From Streptomyces sp. NBC_00287 (GTDB lineage: Bacteria > Actinomycetota > Actinomycetes > Streptomycetales > Streptomycetaceae): a stretch of 64,000 nucleotides of DNA. The stretch lies in contig NZ_CP108053.1 in NCBI RefSeq assembly GCF_036173105.1, forward strand, positions 3,906,001 to 3,970,000. The letters run 5' to 3'. Below are positions 16,289-24,011 of the stretch, piece by piece. The number at the start of each line of letters is the position of its first letter. The stretch's first letter is position 1. The position numbers and the translations under genes are program-made. The notes below the pieces were generated by a model that ran no database searches, was not told the DNA's origin, and worked only from the letters and a program-made list of their open reading frames with translations.

Positions 16289-17756
16289 GGACCGACAGGT
16301 CCTGCTCCGCCTCCGGGACCTCCACCATCCCCCGGTCGTCCGGCAGTGTCTGCACCGTGAAGGCCGGGACGTCCCCCTGGGGCGAGGACAGCGTCCGCGA
16401 GCCGTAGACCGGGCCGCCCGAGATCGTTTCGACCGTCACCGCGTACGTGCCCTTCAGGCCGCTCGGGGTGGGCAGCTCGATGTTCTGGGTCGTGCCCTTC
16501 TTGATCGTGTACGTCTGTGCGGCTTCCGTGCCGCCCTCGCTGCCCGCCGATGCCGTGACCTTCACCTTCGCGGTGCCGGTCGGGGCGGTCAGGGAGAGGG
16601 TCGTGCCCTTCGCGGTGTTCTCCGCGGACGTCGCGCGCGTGCCCACCGGCCTGGTGGCCGGGATGAACGCCGTCTCCTGGTCGGCGCCCTTGCCGCGGAC
16701 CACCCGGAGTGCCGCCACCACCGGGACCGAGCGATCCGTGGGGGTCAGCACCACCGAGCCCGTCTCTCCGCGGGTGATGTCACCGAGGTCGACCGCGGAC
16801 GTCATCCGCGACTTCACGTGCAGCGTCTCGTTGCCGGCCGGAGTGATCAGGCCGGTCGGGGAGGCGAGCTGGACCTTCAGGTCGGCGTCGGAGCCGCCGG
16901 GGGTGAAGGCGATCAGGCGTACGGCCGTGGCGTCCTTGGGGATGCCGGGCAGGACCAGGCTGCCCGTGGGGTCCGTGGCGGCGGCCAGCCAGTCGCCGCC
17001 GAGCTTGTCGTCCAGGGCCTGCACCGCGGCGCCCACGCGCCCGCTGCGCACGCTGAGGTGCACGGTGAGGTTGGTCTGCTGCTCGTCGATGAGCGTGGAC
17101 AGCAGGACCGGGTCGGTGGAGTGCGGCGGGACCGTGATGCCGTCCGGGATGGTGGTCTCCAGGGCGCCGTCCTTGCCGTACAGCTCGATGTCGACCACGG
17201 CCGCGGAGTCGTCCGGGTTGGTCAGGTGCACATAGTCCGTGCGGTCCGTCGCCGTGCTCGCGCCCGGGAACCAGAACTCCGTGTCCGGCGCGGTGCAGTT
17301 GACGCCCTGCAGACCGCGTCCGGTGCCGGCGGTGACCTCGGTGGTCTGCTGGACGGTCCAGCCGGGCGCGAACTTCCCTTCGGCGGTGCCGAGGAGCGCG
17401 GGCGAGTCGGCCCCCGAGGCGTCCCCGGTGACCGGCTTGCCCGGCTCCTTGAGCTCCAGGACGGGCTTCTTGCCGTCGGTTTCCTTCTTGTCCTTCGACT
17501 GCCCGGCGGCGCTGAGTTGGGCCTCGCCGTCGCTTCCGGTGCCCTTGGTGACGGGTGTGAACGATGTGTACGCCGTCTCGGCGAGGTCGGAGGTGCTGGG
17601 CGACGGGCAGAGCAGGCTCGTGCGCTCCACGGGCAGCACGGCGGCCGCCTCGGCGCTGTCCTTGCCGGACGCCTCCGGCGCGCTCAGGGTGGCGAACCCG
17701 GTGACAGCGGCGAGCGCGGTCACACCGGCGAGCAGGGAGAGGGTGGTGCGGTTCAC
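16281..17756 (-). CDS. DUF5719-like secreted/cell-surface protein
   Basis: A 491-residue protein with an N-terminal signal or anchor (TTLSLLAGVTALAAVTGFATL). Beta-rich repeats follow, such as EFWFPGASTATDRTDYVHLTNPD, VDIELYGKDGALETTIPDGI and VPPHSTDPVLLSTL, as in the DUF5719 family found beside the large glycosyltransferase upstream of whiB in Streptomyces. GTG 17756 overlaps the glycosyltransferase stop (GTGA), so the pair is coupled. The long in-frame extension beyond 17756 runs inside the neighbouring gene and is not coding. Function is unknown; an extracellular role tied to the glycosyltransferase product is an inference. Confidence 0.82.
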   Translation of the reverse strand: MNRTTLSLLAGVTALAAVTGFATLSAPEASGKDSAEAAAVLPVERTSLLCPSPSTSDLAETAYTSFTPVTKGTGSDGEAQLSAAGQSKDKKETDGKKPVLELKEPGKPVTGDASGADSPALLGTAEGKFAPGWTVQQTTEVTAGTGRGLQGVNCTAPDTEFWFPGASTATDRTDYVHLTNPDDSAAVVDIELYGKDGALETTIPDGITVPPHSTDPVLLSTLIDEQQTNLTVHLSVRSGRVGAAVQALDDKLGGDWLAAATDPTGSLVLPGIPKDATAVRLIAFTPGGSDADLKVQLASPTGLITPAGNETLHVKSRMTSAVDLGDITRGETGSVVLTPTDRSVPVVAALRVVRGKGADQETAFIPATRPVGTRATSAENTAKGTTLSLTAPTGTAKVKVTASAGSEGGTEAAQTYTIKKGTTQNIELPTPSGLKGTYAVTVETISGGPVYGSRTLSSPQGDVPAFTVQTLPDDRGMVEVPEAEQDLSVLN

Positions 17757-20700
17757 TGCTGACTCCCGTCGGGACGCTCGACTCCGTGCTGCGGCGGCTG
17801 CTGCTGCGCCGGGTCGTAGCCGGTGTCGTAACCCTGCTGGTACGTCTGGTCGTACGCGGTCTGGTCGTACGTGCCCTGCTGGGGCTGTCCGCCGTACGCG
17901 TACGGGTCGTACTGGCCGGCCTGGTAGGGATCCGCCTGATAGGCCTGGTCGTAGCCGCCCGCCGGGTACGCCTGGCCGTTCTGGTACTGCTCGCCGTAGC
18001 CGCCGTACTCGGTGGCGCCCGCGTAGCTCTGGGCGTCGTACTGGCCGTAGGGCTGCTGCTGCGGGACCGGGACGGGGGGCTCCTCCTGCGGAGGAGCCGG
18101 GAACTCGTCGGGGCGGCCCTGTTCCTCGGCCTCCGCCTGGGCGCGCAGACGGCGGGCGCGGCGGCCCTCGCCGGACGTGGGCTGCGCCGGGATCGGCTGC
18201 TCCTCGGGGAGGTCGTCGTCGACGTCGCGGCGGCGGCCGGGCAGGGCGAGGACGACGAGGACGACGGCGAGGGAGCCCTGGGCCCACAGCCAGGCGGTGT
18301 GGCCGATCGGGTCCTCGAAGGTGACATCCAGCTTGCCGCCGGAGGCGGGGAGTTCGAAGCCCTGGGCCCAGCCGTCGACGGTGGTGCGGGTCAGCGGCTT
18401 GCCGTCCAGGGTCGCCGTCCAGCCCTCGTCGGCGGTGTCGGCCAGGCGCAGGGTGCGGCCGTCGGGGCCCTCCGGGATCGTGGTGTGGATCTCGACGGGG
18501 CCCGCGGCGACGGGCTTCGGTTCGCCGGACTCGGTGACGATGGTGGCGCGAGCGACGTCCTGGTCGACCCGCCAGAGCCCACTGCCGTTCTGCTCGCTGA
18601 GCCGGCTCAGACCGGGCGTGGCGTCCAGCACGCGCGTGACCTCGCGGGGCGCGCCCTTGTGGACGAGGACGTACGCCACGGCGAACTTGCCCAGCTGGTC
18701 GGCCTGGTCGGCGCCGGAGCCGGCGACGAGGTTGGCGACGACCTTGTCGAGCCCGCTGTTCTCGCCGTCGGCCGCGGCGAGTTCGCCGTCGCCGAGGCGG
18801 GCGCCGGAGCCGCGGACCAGCATGTAGCCCACGTGGGCCGCGGAGTCGCTGTCGAGGACGAGGGTGCGGGTCTGGTCGCGGTTGCCGCTCTCCTCGGCGA
18901 CGAACGCGGGCACCTGCACCGGGTCGCGCCGCTCCACCGGTCCGTCGGCGCCGTCGATCATCCAGCCGGCGGCGACGAGCAGCGGGCCCACGGCGGCCGC
19001 GAGGGCGATCAGCGCGGCGACGGGCTGGCGCCAGCCGAAGCTCTGCTCGGCCACGCGTGCGCGTGCCCCGTCGGCGCCGATGACTGCGGCGGCCAGCAGG
19101 GCGATGCCGTAGACGAGGGTGGCGGGGCCTGCCCAGGTGGAGCCGTTGGACAGGACCGCGAAGACGAGGCCCACCAGGGCGACCGCCCAGGCCGTCCAGA
19201 TTCCGAACTGACGCTGCGAGCGCAGCAGGGCGGCCAGCGCGGCCAGGACGACGCCGATCAGCATCAGCCCGCCGACCGTGCCGGGGCCGCCGGGGCTGGC
19301 GCCGAGCAGGTCGAGGGCGGCGGCGGCCGAGGAGCCGTACTCCAGGCCCGCCTCGTCGAAGAAACCGAACGGGAGGAGGGTCAGCGACCAGGGCGCGAGG
19401 ACCAGCAGCGGGGTGCCGAGCTGGGCCAGGAAGCGCACGCCGTAGGCGGCGATGTCGGTGCGGCGCACGGCCAGCAGGGCCACGCCGAGCAGCAGCGCGA
19501 TCGGCCACACGATCGGCGTGAAGGCCGTGGTGATCGTCAGCAGCAGGGCGTACGCCCAGGTGGCGCGCCAACTGCCGCGCGCGCCGGAGGTGTTCGCGAG
19601 GCCGCTGGCGGCGACGCCCGCACGGGCGATGAGCGGCAGCAGGACGGCCAGGACGGCGGTGCCGATCCGGCCTCCGGCGAGGGCGCCGGTGGCGGCGGGC
19701 AGGAAGGCGTAGGCGACCGCCGCCCATGCGCGCAGCAGGCGGGACTCGACGAGCGGGCGGGAGGCGAAGTAGGCGGCGAGTCCGGCCAGCGGCACCGAGC
19801 AGACGAGCAGGACGGTCACCGCGAGTCCGGTCGAGCCGAACAGCACGGAGGCCAGCATCGCCACGAGCGCCAGATACGGGGGCGCGGACGCGGTGCCGCC
19901 GGCCCCGACCGGGTGCCAGGAGTCCAGGTAGTGCGACCACAGCTCCGCGGAGTCGGCCGGGGCGGGCAGCAGGGCGCCGCCCGCGAGGGCGCCGCCGCCG
20001 AGCAGTTCGCGGCAGGCGGCGAGCGAGACGAGCAGCAGCACCAGGAAGAGCACCGGGCCCGGCTTGCGGGCGATGCGCTTGAGGCGGGCGAACTGCTCGA
20101 TCTCCAGGAACTCCGCGTCGTCGCCGCCGGGTCCGGACTCGATGCCGCCGCCGTGCCGTCCGGCACCCGAGGTCGCCTCGGGGTCGGAGCTGCCGAAGAG
20201 ACTGCCCGCGGCCTGCTCCACGGTGGCCCGCACGGTCGCGCCGGGCGGCGGGAACAGCGGCCGCAGCTCGCCCTTGTCGACGGCCGGGCGGCCCCGGCTG
20301 CGCCGTCCGGCGATGATCCGCTCGGGCCGCAGCAGCACGCCCAGCAGACCGCGGATCTCGTCGAGGGCCTGTCCGGGCACCTTGCCGACGAGATAGGCGA
20401 CGGTCCTGAGCAGGGTGCCGAGGACCAGACGCAGCAGCACCCAGGGCAGCACGGCCGAGCGGGTGTTGACGAGCAGGGTGTATGCGGCGCCGGCCTTGTC
20501 GACCTTGTGCGGGGAGGCCGTGGTGCGGCCCGCGCAGTCGACGGCGCGGCGCTCGCGGGAGGCCGCCTCGGCATGTCGTACGACCGCCTCGGGGGCGATC
20601 AGGACGCGGTGGCCGGCCGCCTGGGCGCGCCAGCACAGGTCGACGTCGTCACGCATCAGAGGCAGTCGCCGGTCGAAGCCGCCGAGCTGTTCGAAGACAT

Positions 20701-21400
20701 CGCGGCGGATCAGCATGCCCGCGGTGGACACGGAGAGCACGGACCGGACGTGGTCGTGCTGGCCCTGGTCCTGTTCGCGGCGGTCCAGGCCGGTCCAGCG
20801 GCGGCCGGAGTGGGCGATGGAGACGCCGACCTCCAGCAGCTGCCGCTTGTCGTACCAGCCGCGCAGCTTGGGGCCGACGACGGCGACGTCGTCGCGGCCG
20901 AGCTCCAGCTCGTTGTCCACGACCCTCAGCAGCTGGGCCAGGGCGTCGGGTTCGGGGGCGCAGTCGTCGTGCAGCAGCCACAGCCACTGGACGGGCTCTC
21001 CGTGCGGGAGCTCCGGCATGTCGTACGCGTCGTCGCGCCACGTGCGCGTGACCGGGTCCCAGCCGCTCGGCCGCTTCAAGTACGGCAGGTCGTCCGGGGT
21101 GAGGACGTGCGCGGTGCGGGCGGCCTCCTCGACGGCCTGGCCGAAGCCGGTGCGCCGGGCGAGGTGCAGCACGCGGTCGGGGCCGAGGGCGTCGGTGACC
21201 AGCTGGGCGGAGTCGTCGGCGCTGCCGGTGTCGGCGGCCATGACGGACTGCACGGGGCGCTCCTGGCCGAGCAGCCCGGCGAGCGCGTCGGGCAGCCAGC
21301 GGGCACCGTCGTGGGCGACGAGGACCGCGGTCACCACGTGACGCGGAAACTCTGGTGCGGCGGCGTCTTGCTGCGCTGCCGAGTGGCTGTGCACGGACAT
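17753..21400 (-). CDS. Large multi-pass family 2 glycosyltransferase with Tyr/Gln-rich tail
   Basis: About 1215 residues. The N-terminal ~300 residues are a GT-A family 2 domain (VTAVLVAHDGARWLPDALAG, WLLHDDCAPEPDAL, MLIRRDVFEQLGGFD, DLCWRAQAAGHRVL). The middle ~650 residues hold many membrane helices. A soluble segment (ATIVTESGEPKPVAAGPVEIHTTI, then GWTATLDGKPL) precedes one more helix. The last ~140 residues are low-complexity and Tyr/Gln/Gly-rich (QYDPYAYGGQPQQ-like). Such proteins export or polymerise wall glycans in actinobacteria. ATG 21400 is preferred; GTG 21439 would add 13 residues. It is coupled to the DUF5719-like gene, and whiB lies 206 bases upstream. Confidence 0.87.
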   Translation of the reverse strand: MSVHSHSAAQQDAAAPEFPRHVVTAVLVAHDGARWLPDALAGLLGQERPVQSVMAADTGSADDSAQLVTDALGPDRVLHLARRTGFGQAVEEAARTAHVLTPDDLPYLKRPSGWDPVTRTWRDDAYDMPELPHGEPVQWLWLLHDDCAPEPDALAQLLRVVDNELELGRDDVAVVGPKLRGWYDKRQLLEVGVSIAHSGRRWTGLDRREQDQGQHDHVRSVLSVSTAGMLIRRDVFEQLGGFDRRLPLMRDDVDLCWRAQAAGHRVLIAPEAVVRHAEAASRERRAVDCAGRTTASPHKVDKAGAAYTLLVNTRSAVLPWVLLRLVLGTLLRTVAYLVGKVPGQALDEIRGLLGVLLRPERIIAGRRSRGRPAVDKGELRPLFPPPGATVRATVEQAAGSLFGSSDPEATSGAGRHGGGIESGPGGDDAEFLEIEQFARLKRIARKPGPVLFLVLLLVSLAACRELLGGGALAGGALLPAPADSAELWSHYLDSWHPVGAGGTASAPPYLALVAMLASVLFGSTGLAVTVLLVCSVPLAGLAAYFASRPLVESRLLRAWAAVAYAFLPAATGALAGGRIGTAVLAVLLPLIARAGVAASGLANTSGARGSWRATWAYALLLTITTAFTPIVWPIALLLGVALLAVRRTDIAAYGVRFLAQLGTPLLVLAPWSLTLLPFGFFDEAGLEYGSSAAAALDLLGASPGGPGTVGGLMLIGVVLAALAALLRSQRQFGIWTAWAVALVGLVFAVLSNGSTWAGPATLVYGIALLAAAVIGADGARARVAEQSFGWRQPVAALIALAAAVGPLLVAAGWMIDGADGPVERRDPVQVPAFVAEESGNRDQTRTLVLDSDSAAHVGYMLVRGSGARLGDGELAAADGENSGLDKVVANLVAGSGADQADQLGKFAVAYVLVHKGAPREVTRVLDATPGLSRLSEQNGSGLWRVDQDVARATIVTESGEPKPVAAGPVEIHTTIPEGPDGRTLRLADTADEGWTATLDGKPLTRTTVDGWAQGFELPASGGKLDVTFEDPIGHTAWLWAQGSLAVVLVVLALPGRRRDVDDDLPEEQPIPAQPTSGEGRRARRLRAQAEAEEQGRPDEFPAPPQEEPPVPVPQQQPYGQYDAQSYAGATEYGGYGEQYQNGQAYPAGGYDQAYQADPYQAGQYDPYAYGGQPQQGTYDQTAYDQTYQQGYDTGYDPAQQQPPQHGVERPDGSQQ

Positions 21401-21516
21401 CGAGGTACGGGCCCCGGTTCGGTGGACTGCGGTGGACACCTGTGCCCGGTGGGGGCAGCGGGGTGTCTCGGACGAGCGACCACACTATCGGCTGGGCATG
21501 AGGAGGGCCCGCCGCC

Positions 21517-21525
21517 TGTGGATAA
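21517..21525 (-). other. Single perfect DnaA-box match
   Basis: The minus strand reads TTATCCACA, a perfect classical DnaA box, in the gap between whiB and the glycosyltransferase. A single isolated box is not an origin; it could be a DnaA-titration or regulatory site, or chance. Confidence 0.3.
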
Positions 21526-21606
21526 CCCACCTGCGACGGGCCGTTCGGTACGTGTGTGCGTATGTACGTGGGGGTCTGCGCCGTTCTTCTCAACAGACGG
21601 GGCGTC

Positions 21607-21870
21607 TCAGACGGCGGCCTTCTTCAGCCGGCGGCGTTCCCGTTCGGACAGGCCGCCCCAGATGCCGAAGCGTTCGTCGTTGGCGAGGGCGTACTCGAGG
21701 CACTCGGAGCGGACCTCACAGGCGAGGCAGACCTTCTTGGCCTCGCGGGTGGAGCCGCCCTTCTCGGGGAAGAAGGACTCGGGGTCGGTCTGGGCGCACA
21801 GCGCGCGCTCCTGCCAGCCGAGTTCCTCGTCCGCGTCGTCGACCAGCAGTTGCTGCACCAGCTCGGTCAT
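21607..21870 (-). CDS. whiB: WhiB, iron-sulfur sporulation regulator
   Basis: An 87-residue protein that appears identical or nearly so to the WhiB of Streptomyces as I remember it (start MTELVQQLLVDDADEELGWQ). It has the four cluster cysteines (Cys25, Cys48, Cys51, Cys57 in the C-x2-C-x5-C arrangement) and the GIWGG turn followed by a basic DNA-contact tail (SERERRRLKKAAV). WhiB acts with WhiA to stop aerial growth and start sporulation septation. It has its own promoter upstream and is monocistronic or weakly linked to the glycosyltransferase. Confidence 0.97.
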   Translation of the reverse strand: MTELVQQLLVDDADEELGWQERALCAQTDPESFFPEKGGSTREAKKVCLACEVRSECLEYALANDERFGIWGGLSERERRRLKKAAV

Positions 21871-21943
21871 GTGCGCCCCTCGTCTGTCTTTCGCGTCCCC
21901 GTGATGTAGCCGTTACCGATTTCGGCTGAACGACACGAGTGAA

Positions 21944-21973
21944 ATTACAAGTGTGCTGCTCCGGGCGAGTCAA
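21944..21973 (-). promoter_or_regulatory. Candidate whiB promoter with possible BldD half-site
   Basis: On the minus strand, TTGACT (forward 21968-21973) and TGTAAT (forward 21944-21949) are 18 bases apart, predicting transcription from about 21937, some 66 bases before the ATG. A TCACT/AGTGA sequence at 21938-21942 at the start point resembles half of a BldD site; whiB is a known BldD target in Streptomyces. Confidence 0.5.
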
Positions 21974-22300
21974 GCCGAGATCTGCTATTGGGCCCCTTAT
22001 TCACTCTGCGGAACCAAGGCCTAGCGGAAAGTGTTCAAATCGGCATAAACCTTGACACGCAGACGAGACCCGGGAGGGCCTCCGGCCCGTACAGGCCTAG
22101 TACGGAAAAGGACGCCCAGGAGTTCGATCTCGTTCCGACGCGCGCGTCGAAGCGAACCGGATCACAGCCGGATCACGGGACGGCAACGAGGCTTGTGCGC
22201 CCGGTTGAGCGCCATGTGTCCCGAGTGCCCGCTGAACAAACCTTTCGCCAGCCAGATGAACCGGATGAGGTGAACCATGTCCCACATACCGGGCGTCGAG
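21974..22300. other. Intergenic region between whiB and the cysteine-leader unit
   Basis: About 330 bases with no supported gene. A 13-codon frame at 22278-22319 with a GAGGTG ribosome site exists but lies across the leader promoter and looks fortuitous. A TTGACA at 22052-22057 has no convincing -10 partner. Confidence 0.35.
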
Positions 22301-22329
22301 TTGACAGTGGAGGTGTGAACCGCTGTCCT
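22301..22329 (+). promoter_or_regulatory. Promoter of the poly-Cys leader / cysteine dioxygenase transcript
   Basis: A consensus -35 TTGACA (22301-22306) lies 17 bases from a weak -10 TGTCCT (22324-22329). Predicted initiation falls at about 22336-22337, exactly on the ATG of the leader ORF, which would make the message leaderless. Confidence 0.45.
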
Positions 22330-22336
22330 TGTGGGC

Positions 22337-22432
22337 ATGCTCGCGAACTTGGCACTCACCTCGACCCGCACCGCCGGGTCCCTCGGTGCTGCCCACGCTC
22401 GCTGTAGCTGTTGTTGCTGTCCCAGCTGTTGA
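22337..22432 (+). CDS. Poly-cysteine leader peptide (putative cysteine attenuator)
   Basis: A 31-codon ORF, too short for usual gene finding, ending Arg-Cys-Ser-Cys-Cys-Cys-Cys-Pro-Ser-Cys-stop: six Cys among the last nine residues. Such a run is very unlikely by chance, since Cys codons are rare in this genome. It lies 96 bases upstream of cysteine dioxygenase, with its ATG at the predicted transcription start. Poly-Cys leaderless upstream ORFs are known as cysteine-responsive attenuators in mycobacteria. A terminator-like hairpin follows. An in-frame GTG at 22331 could add two codons. Confidence 0.75.
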   Translation: MLANLALTSTRTAGSLGAAHARCSCCCCPSC

Positions 22433-22454
22433 GCCACCCCCGCTCCAGCTGCAG

Positions 22455-22490
22455 ACCGGGTCCTCACCCCCGTGACTCGGTTTCTTGTTC
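22455..22490 (+). terminator. Candidate attenuator terminator before cysteine dioxygenase
   Basis: ACCGGGTC (22455-22462) pairs with GACTCGGT (22474-22481, one G-U) and is followed by TTCTTGTT. Within the leader ORF, GACCCG (22363-22368) can pair either with CGGGTC at 22375-22380 or with CGGGTC at 22457-22462, which is the terminator's own left arm. Ribosome position on the Cys codons could therefore shift folding. Confidence 0.45.
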
Positions 22491-22528
22491 CCCTCTGACC
22501 TTCTTTCACTGAGGAACCACCGCACCCC

Positions 22529-23017
22529 ATGAACAGCGACAGCGACCTCCAGATCGCCGGCGACATCCTCGAAGTCCCGCATCTCCTCCAGGCTCCGCGC
22601 GAGCACCCGGCCACCGTCGCCGAGTTCGCCGGCCTGGCCCGCGCCATCGCCGCCGACCGCTCCCAGTGGGAGCACCTCGTCCAGTACGACGCCACCTCCC
22701 GCTGGTACCACCGGCTGCGCACCGGTCCCGGCTACGAGGTCTGGCTGCTGTCCTGGGTGCCCGGACAGGGCAGCGGACCGCACGACCACGGCCCCTCCTC
22801 CGGCGTACTGACCGTCCTGGAGGGCGCGCTGACCGAGCGCACGGAGCGCGGCACGCGCGCGTTGGCGCCCGGGGCGCAGCGGGTGTTCGCGCCGGGGTAT
22901 GTGCACGAGGTCGTCAACGACGCGCTGGAGCCCGCGGTCAGCCTGCACGTGTACTACCCGGGCCTGACGGAGATGCCCATGCACTCCGCTCCGGCCTGCG
23001 AGGTTGTGACCGCCTGA
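22529..23017 (+). CDS. Cysteine dioxygenase, type I family
   Basis: A 162-residue cupin enzyme oxidising cysteine to cysteine sulfinate with non-haem iron. The facial triad is visible as PHDHG (His85, His87) and VHEVVN (His126). The core GSGPHDHGPSSGVLTVLEG and WYHRLRTGPGYEVWLLSWVPG are typical of bacterial CDO. It follows the poly-Cys leader on the same transcript, which fits control by cysteine supply. fbiA begins 34 bases downstream on the same strand, so cotranscription with F420 genes is possible. The ribosome site GAGGA is unusually far (about 13 bases) from the ATG. Confidence 0.92.
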   Translation: MNSDSDLQIAGDILEVPHLLQAPREHPATVAEFAGLARAIAADRSQWEHLVQYDATSRWYHRLRTGPGYEVWLLSWVPGQGSGPHDHGPSSGVLTVLEGALTERTERGTRALAPGAQRVFAPGYVHEVVNDALEPAVSLHVYYPGLTEMPMHSAPACEVVTA

Positions 23018-23051
23018 CGCATTGTCGGACCCGCCTGCCATGCTTGCTTCC

Positions 23052-24011
23052 ATGCGCATTGTGGTTCTGGCAGGCGGCATCGGCGGTGCCCGGTTCCTGC
23101 GTGGTCTGAAGCAGGCCGCGCCGGACGCGGACATCACCGTGATCGGCAACACCGGCGACGACATCCATCTCTTCGGACTGAAGGTCTGCCCGGACCTCGA
23201 CACGGTGATGTACACCCTCGGCGGCGGTATCAACGAGGAGCAGGGCTGGGGGCGGGCGGACGAGACCTTCCATCTCAAGGAGGAGCTCGCGGCGTACGGC
23301 GTGGGGCCCGAGTGGTTCGGGCTCGGCGACCGGGACTTCGCCACGCACATCGTGCGGACCCAGATGATCAGCGCCGGATATCCGCTGAGCGCGGTCACCG
23401 AGGCGCTGTGCGACCGGTGGAAGCCCGGCGTCCGGCTCATCCCGATGACGGACGACCGCGTGGAGACCCATGTCGCCGTCGAGATCGACGGCGAGCGCAG
23501 GGCGATCCACTTCCAGGAGTACTGGGTACGGCTGCGGGCCTCCGTCCCCGCCGAGGCCGTCGTACCCGTGGGCGCCGAGCAGGCCAAGCCCGCGCCGGGC
23601 GTCCTGGAGGCCATCGCCGAGGCGGACGTCGTGCTGTTCCCGCCGTCGAACCCCGTGGTCTCCATCGGCACGATCCTCGCCGTACCCGGCATCCGTGAGG
23701 CGATCGCCGACGCCGGGGTGCCGGTAGTGGGCCTGTCCCCCATCGTCGGGGACGCGCCCGTGCGCGGGATGGCCGACAAGGTGCTCGCGGCGGTCGGCGT
23801 GGAGTCGACGGCCGCGGCGGTCGCCGAGCACTACGGCTCGGGGCTGCTCGACGGCTGGCTCGTCGACACCGTGGACGCCTCCTCCGTGGAGCGGATCGAG
23901 ACGGCCGGCATCCGCTGCCGGGCCGTACCGCTGATGATGACCGACCTCGACGCGACCGAGCGGATGGCCCGTGAGGCGCTGGCGCTGGCCGAGGAGGTGC
24001 GGGGGGCTTGA
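23052..24011 (+). CDS. fbiA: 2-phospho-L-lactate transferase (F420 biosynthesis, CofD/FbiA)
   Basis: A 319-residue enzyme that joins the activated (phospho)lactyl/enolpyruvyl nucleotide to Fo to make (dehydro)F420-0. Conserved motifs are RIVVLAGGIGGARFLRGL, VIGNTGDDIHLFGLKVCPD, LFPPSNPVVSIGTIL and VVGLSPIVGDAPVRGMADK. ATG 23052 gives the usual MRIVVLAGG start; ATG 23040 would add four residues. Its end overlaps fbiB by four bases (TTGA), so the two are coupled. Confidence 0.96.
   Translation: MRIVVLAGGIGGARFLRGLKQAAPDADITVIGNTGDDIHLFGLKVCPDLDTVMYTLGGGINEEQGWGRADETFHLKEELAAYGVGPEWFGLGDRDFATHIVRTQMISAGYPLSAVTEALCDRWKPGVRLIPMTDDRVETHVAVEIDGERRAIHFQEYWVRLRASVPAEAVVPVGAEQAKPAPGVLEAIAEADVVLFPPSNPVVSIGTILAVPGIREAIADAGVPVVGLSPIVGDAPVRGMADKVLAAVGVESTAAAVAEHYGSGLLDGWLVDTVDASSVERIETAGIRCRAVPLMMTDLDATERMAREALALAEEVRGA

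Noticed and set aside
16281..20636. A 1451-codon frame that would fuse the DUF5719-like protein to upstream sequence
   Set aside because: The extension is in the wrong frame for the glycosyltransferase and carries no motif; the true start is the GTG at 17756 overlapping the neighbour's stop.
21517..21525. A replication origin near whiB
   Set aside because: Only one DnaA box, and no dnaA or dnaN genes or cluster of boxes.
17786..21904. A 1372-codon open frame on the plus strand opposite the large glycosyltransferase
   Set aside because: It is the mirror of a high-GC coding strand. It lacks domain motifs, runs through whiB in antisense, and has the low-complexity Gly/Ala/Val/Arg composition typical of shadow frames.
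22278..22319. A 13-codon ORF (MSHIPGVELTVEV) before the poly-Cys leader
   Set aside because: It overlaps the TTGACA promoter that seems to drive the leader, has no amino-acid bias, and would be transcribed only from an unseen upstream promoter.
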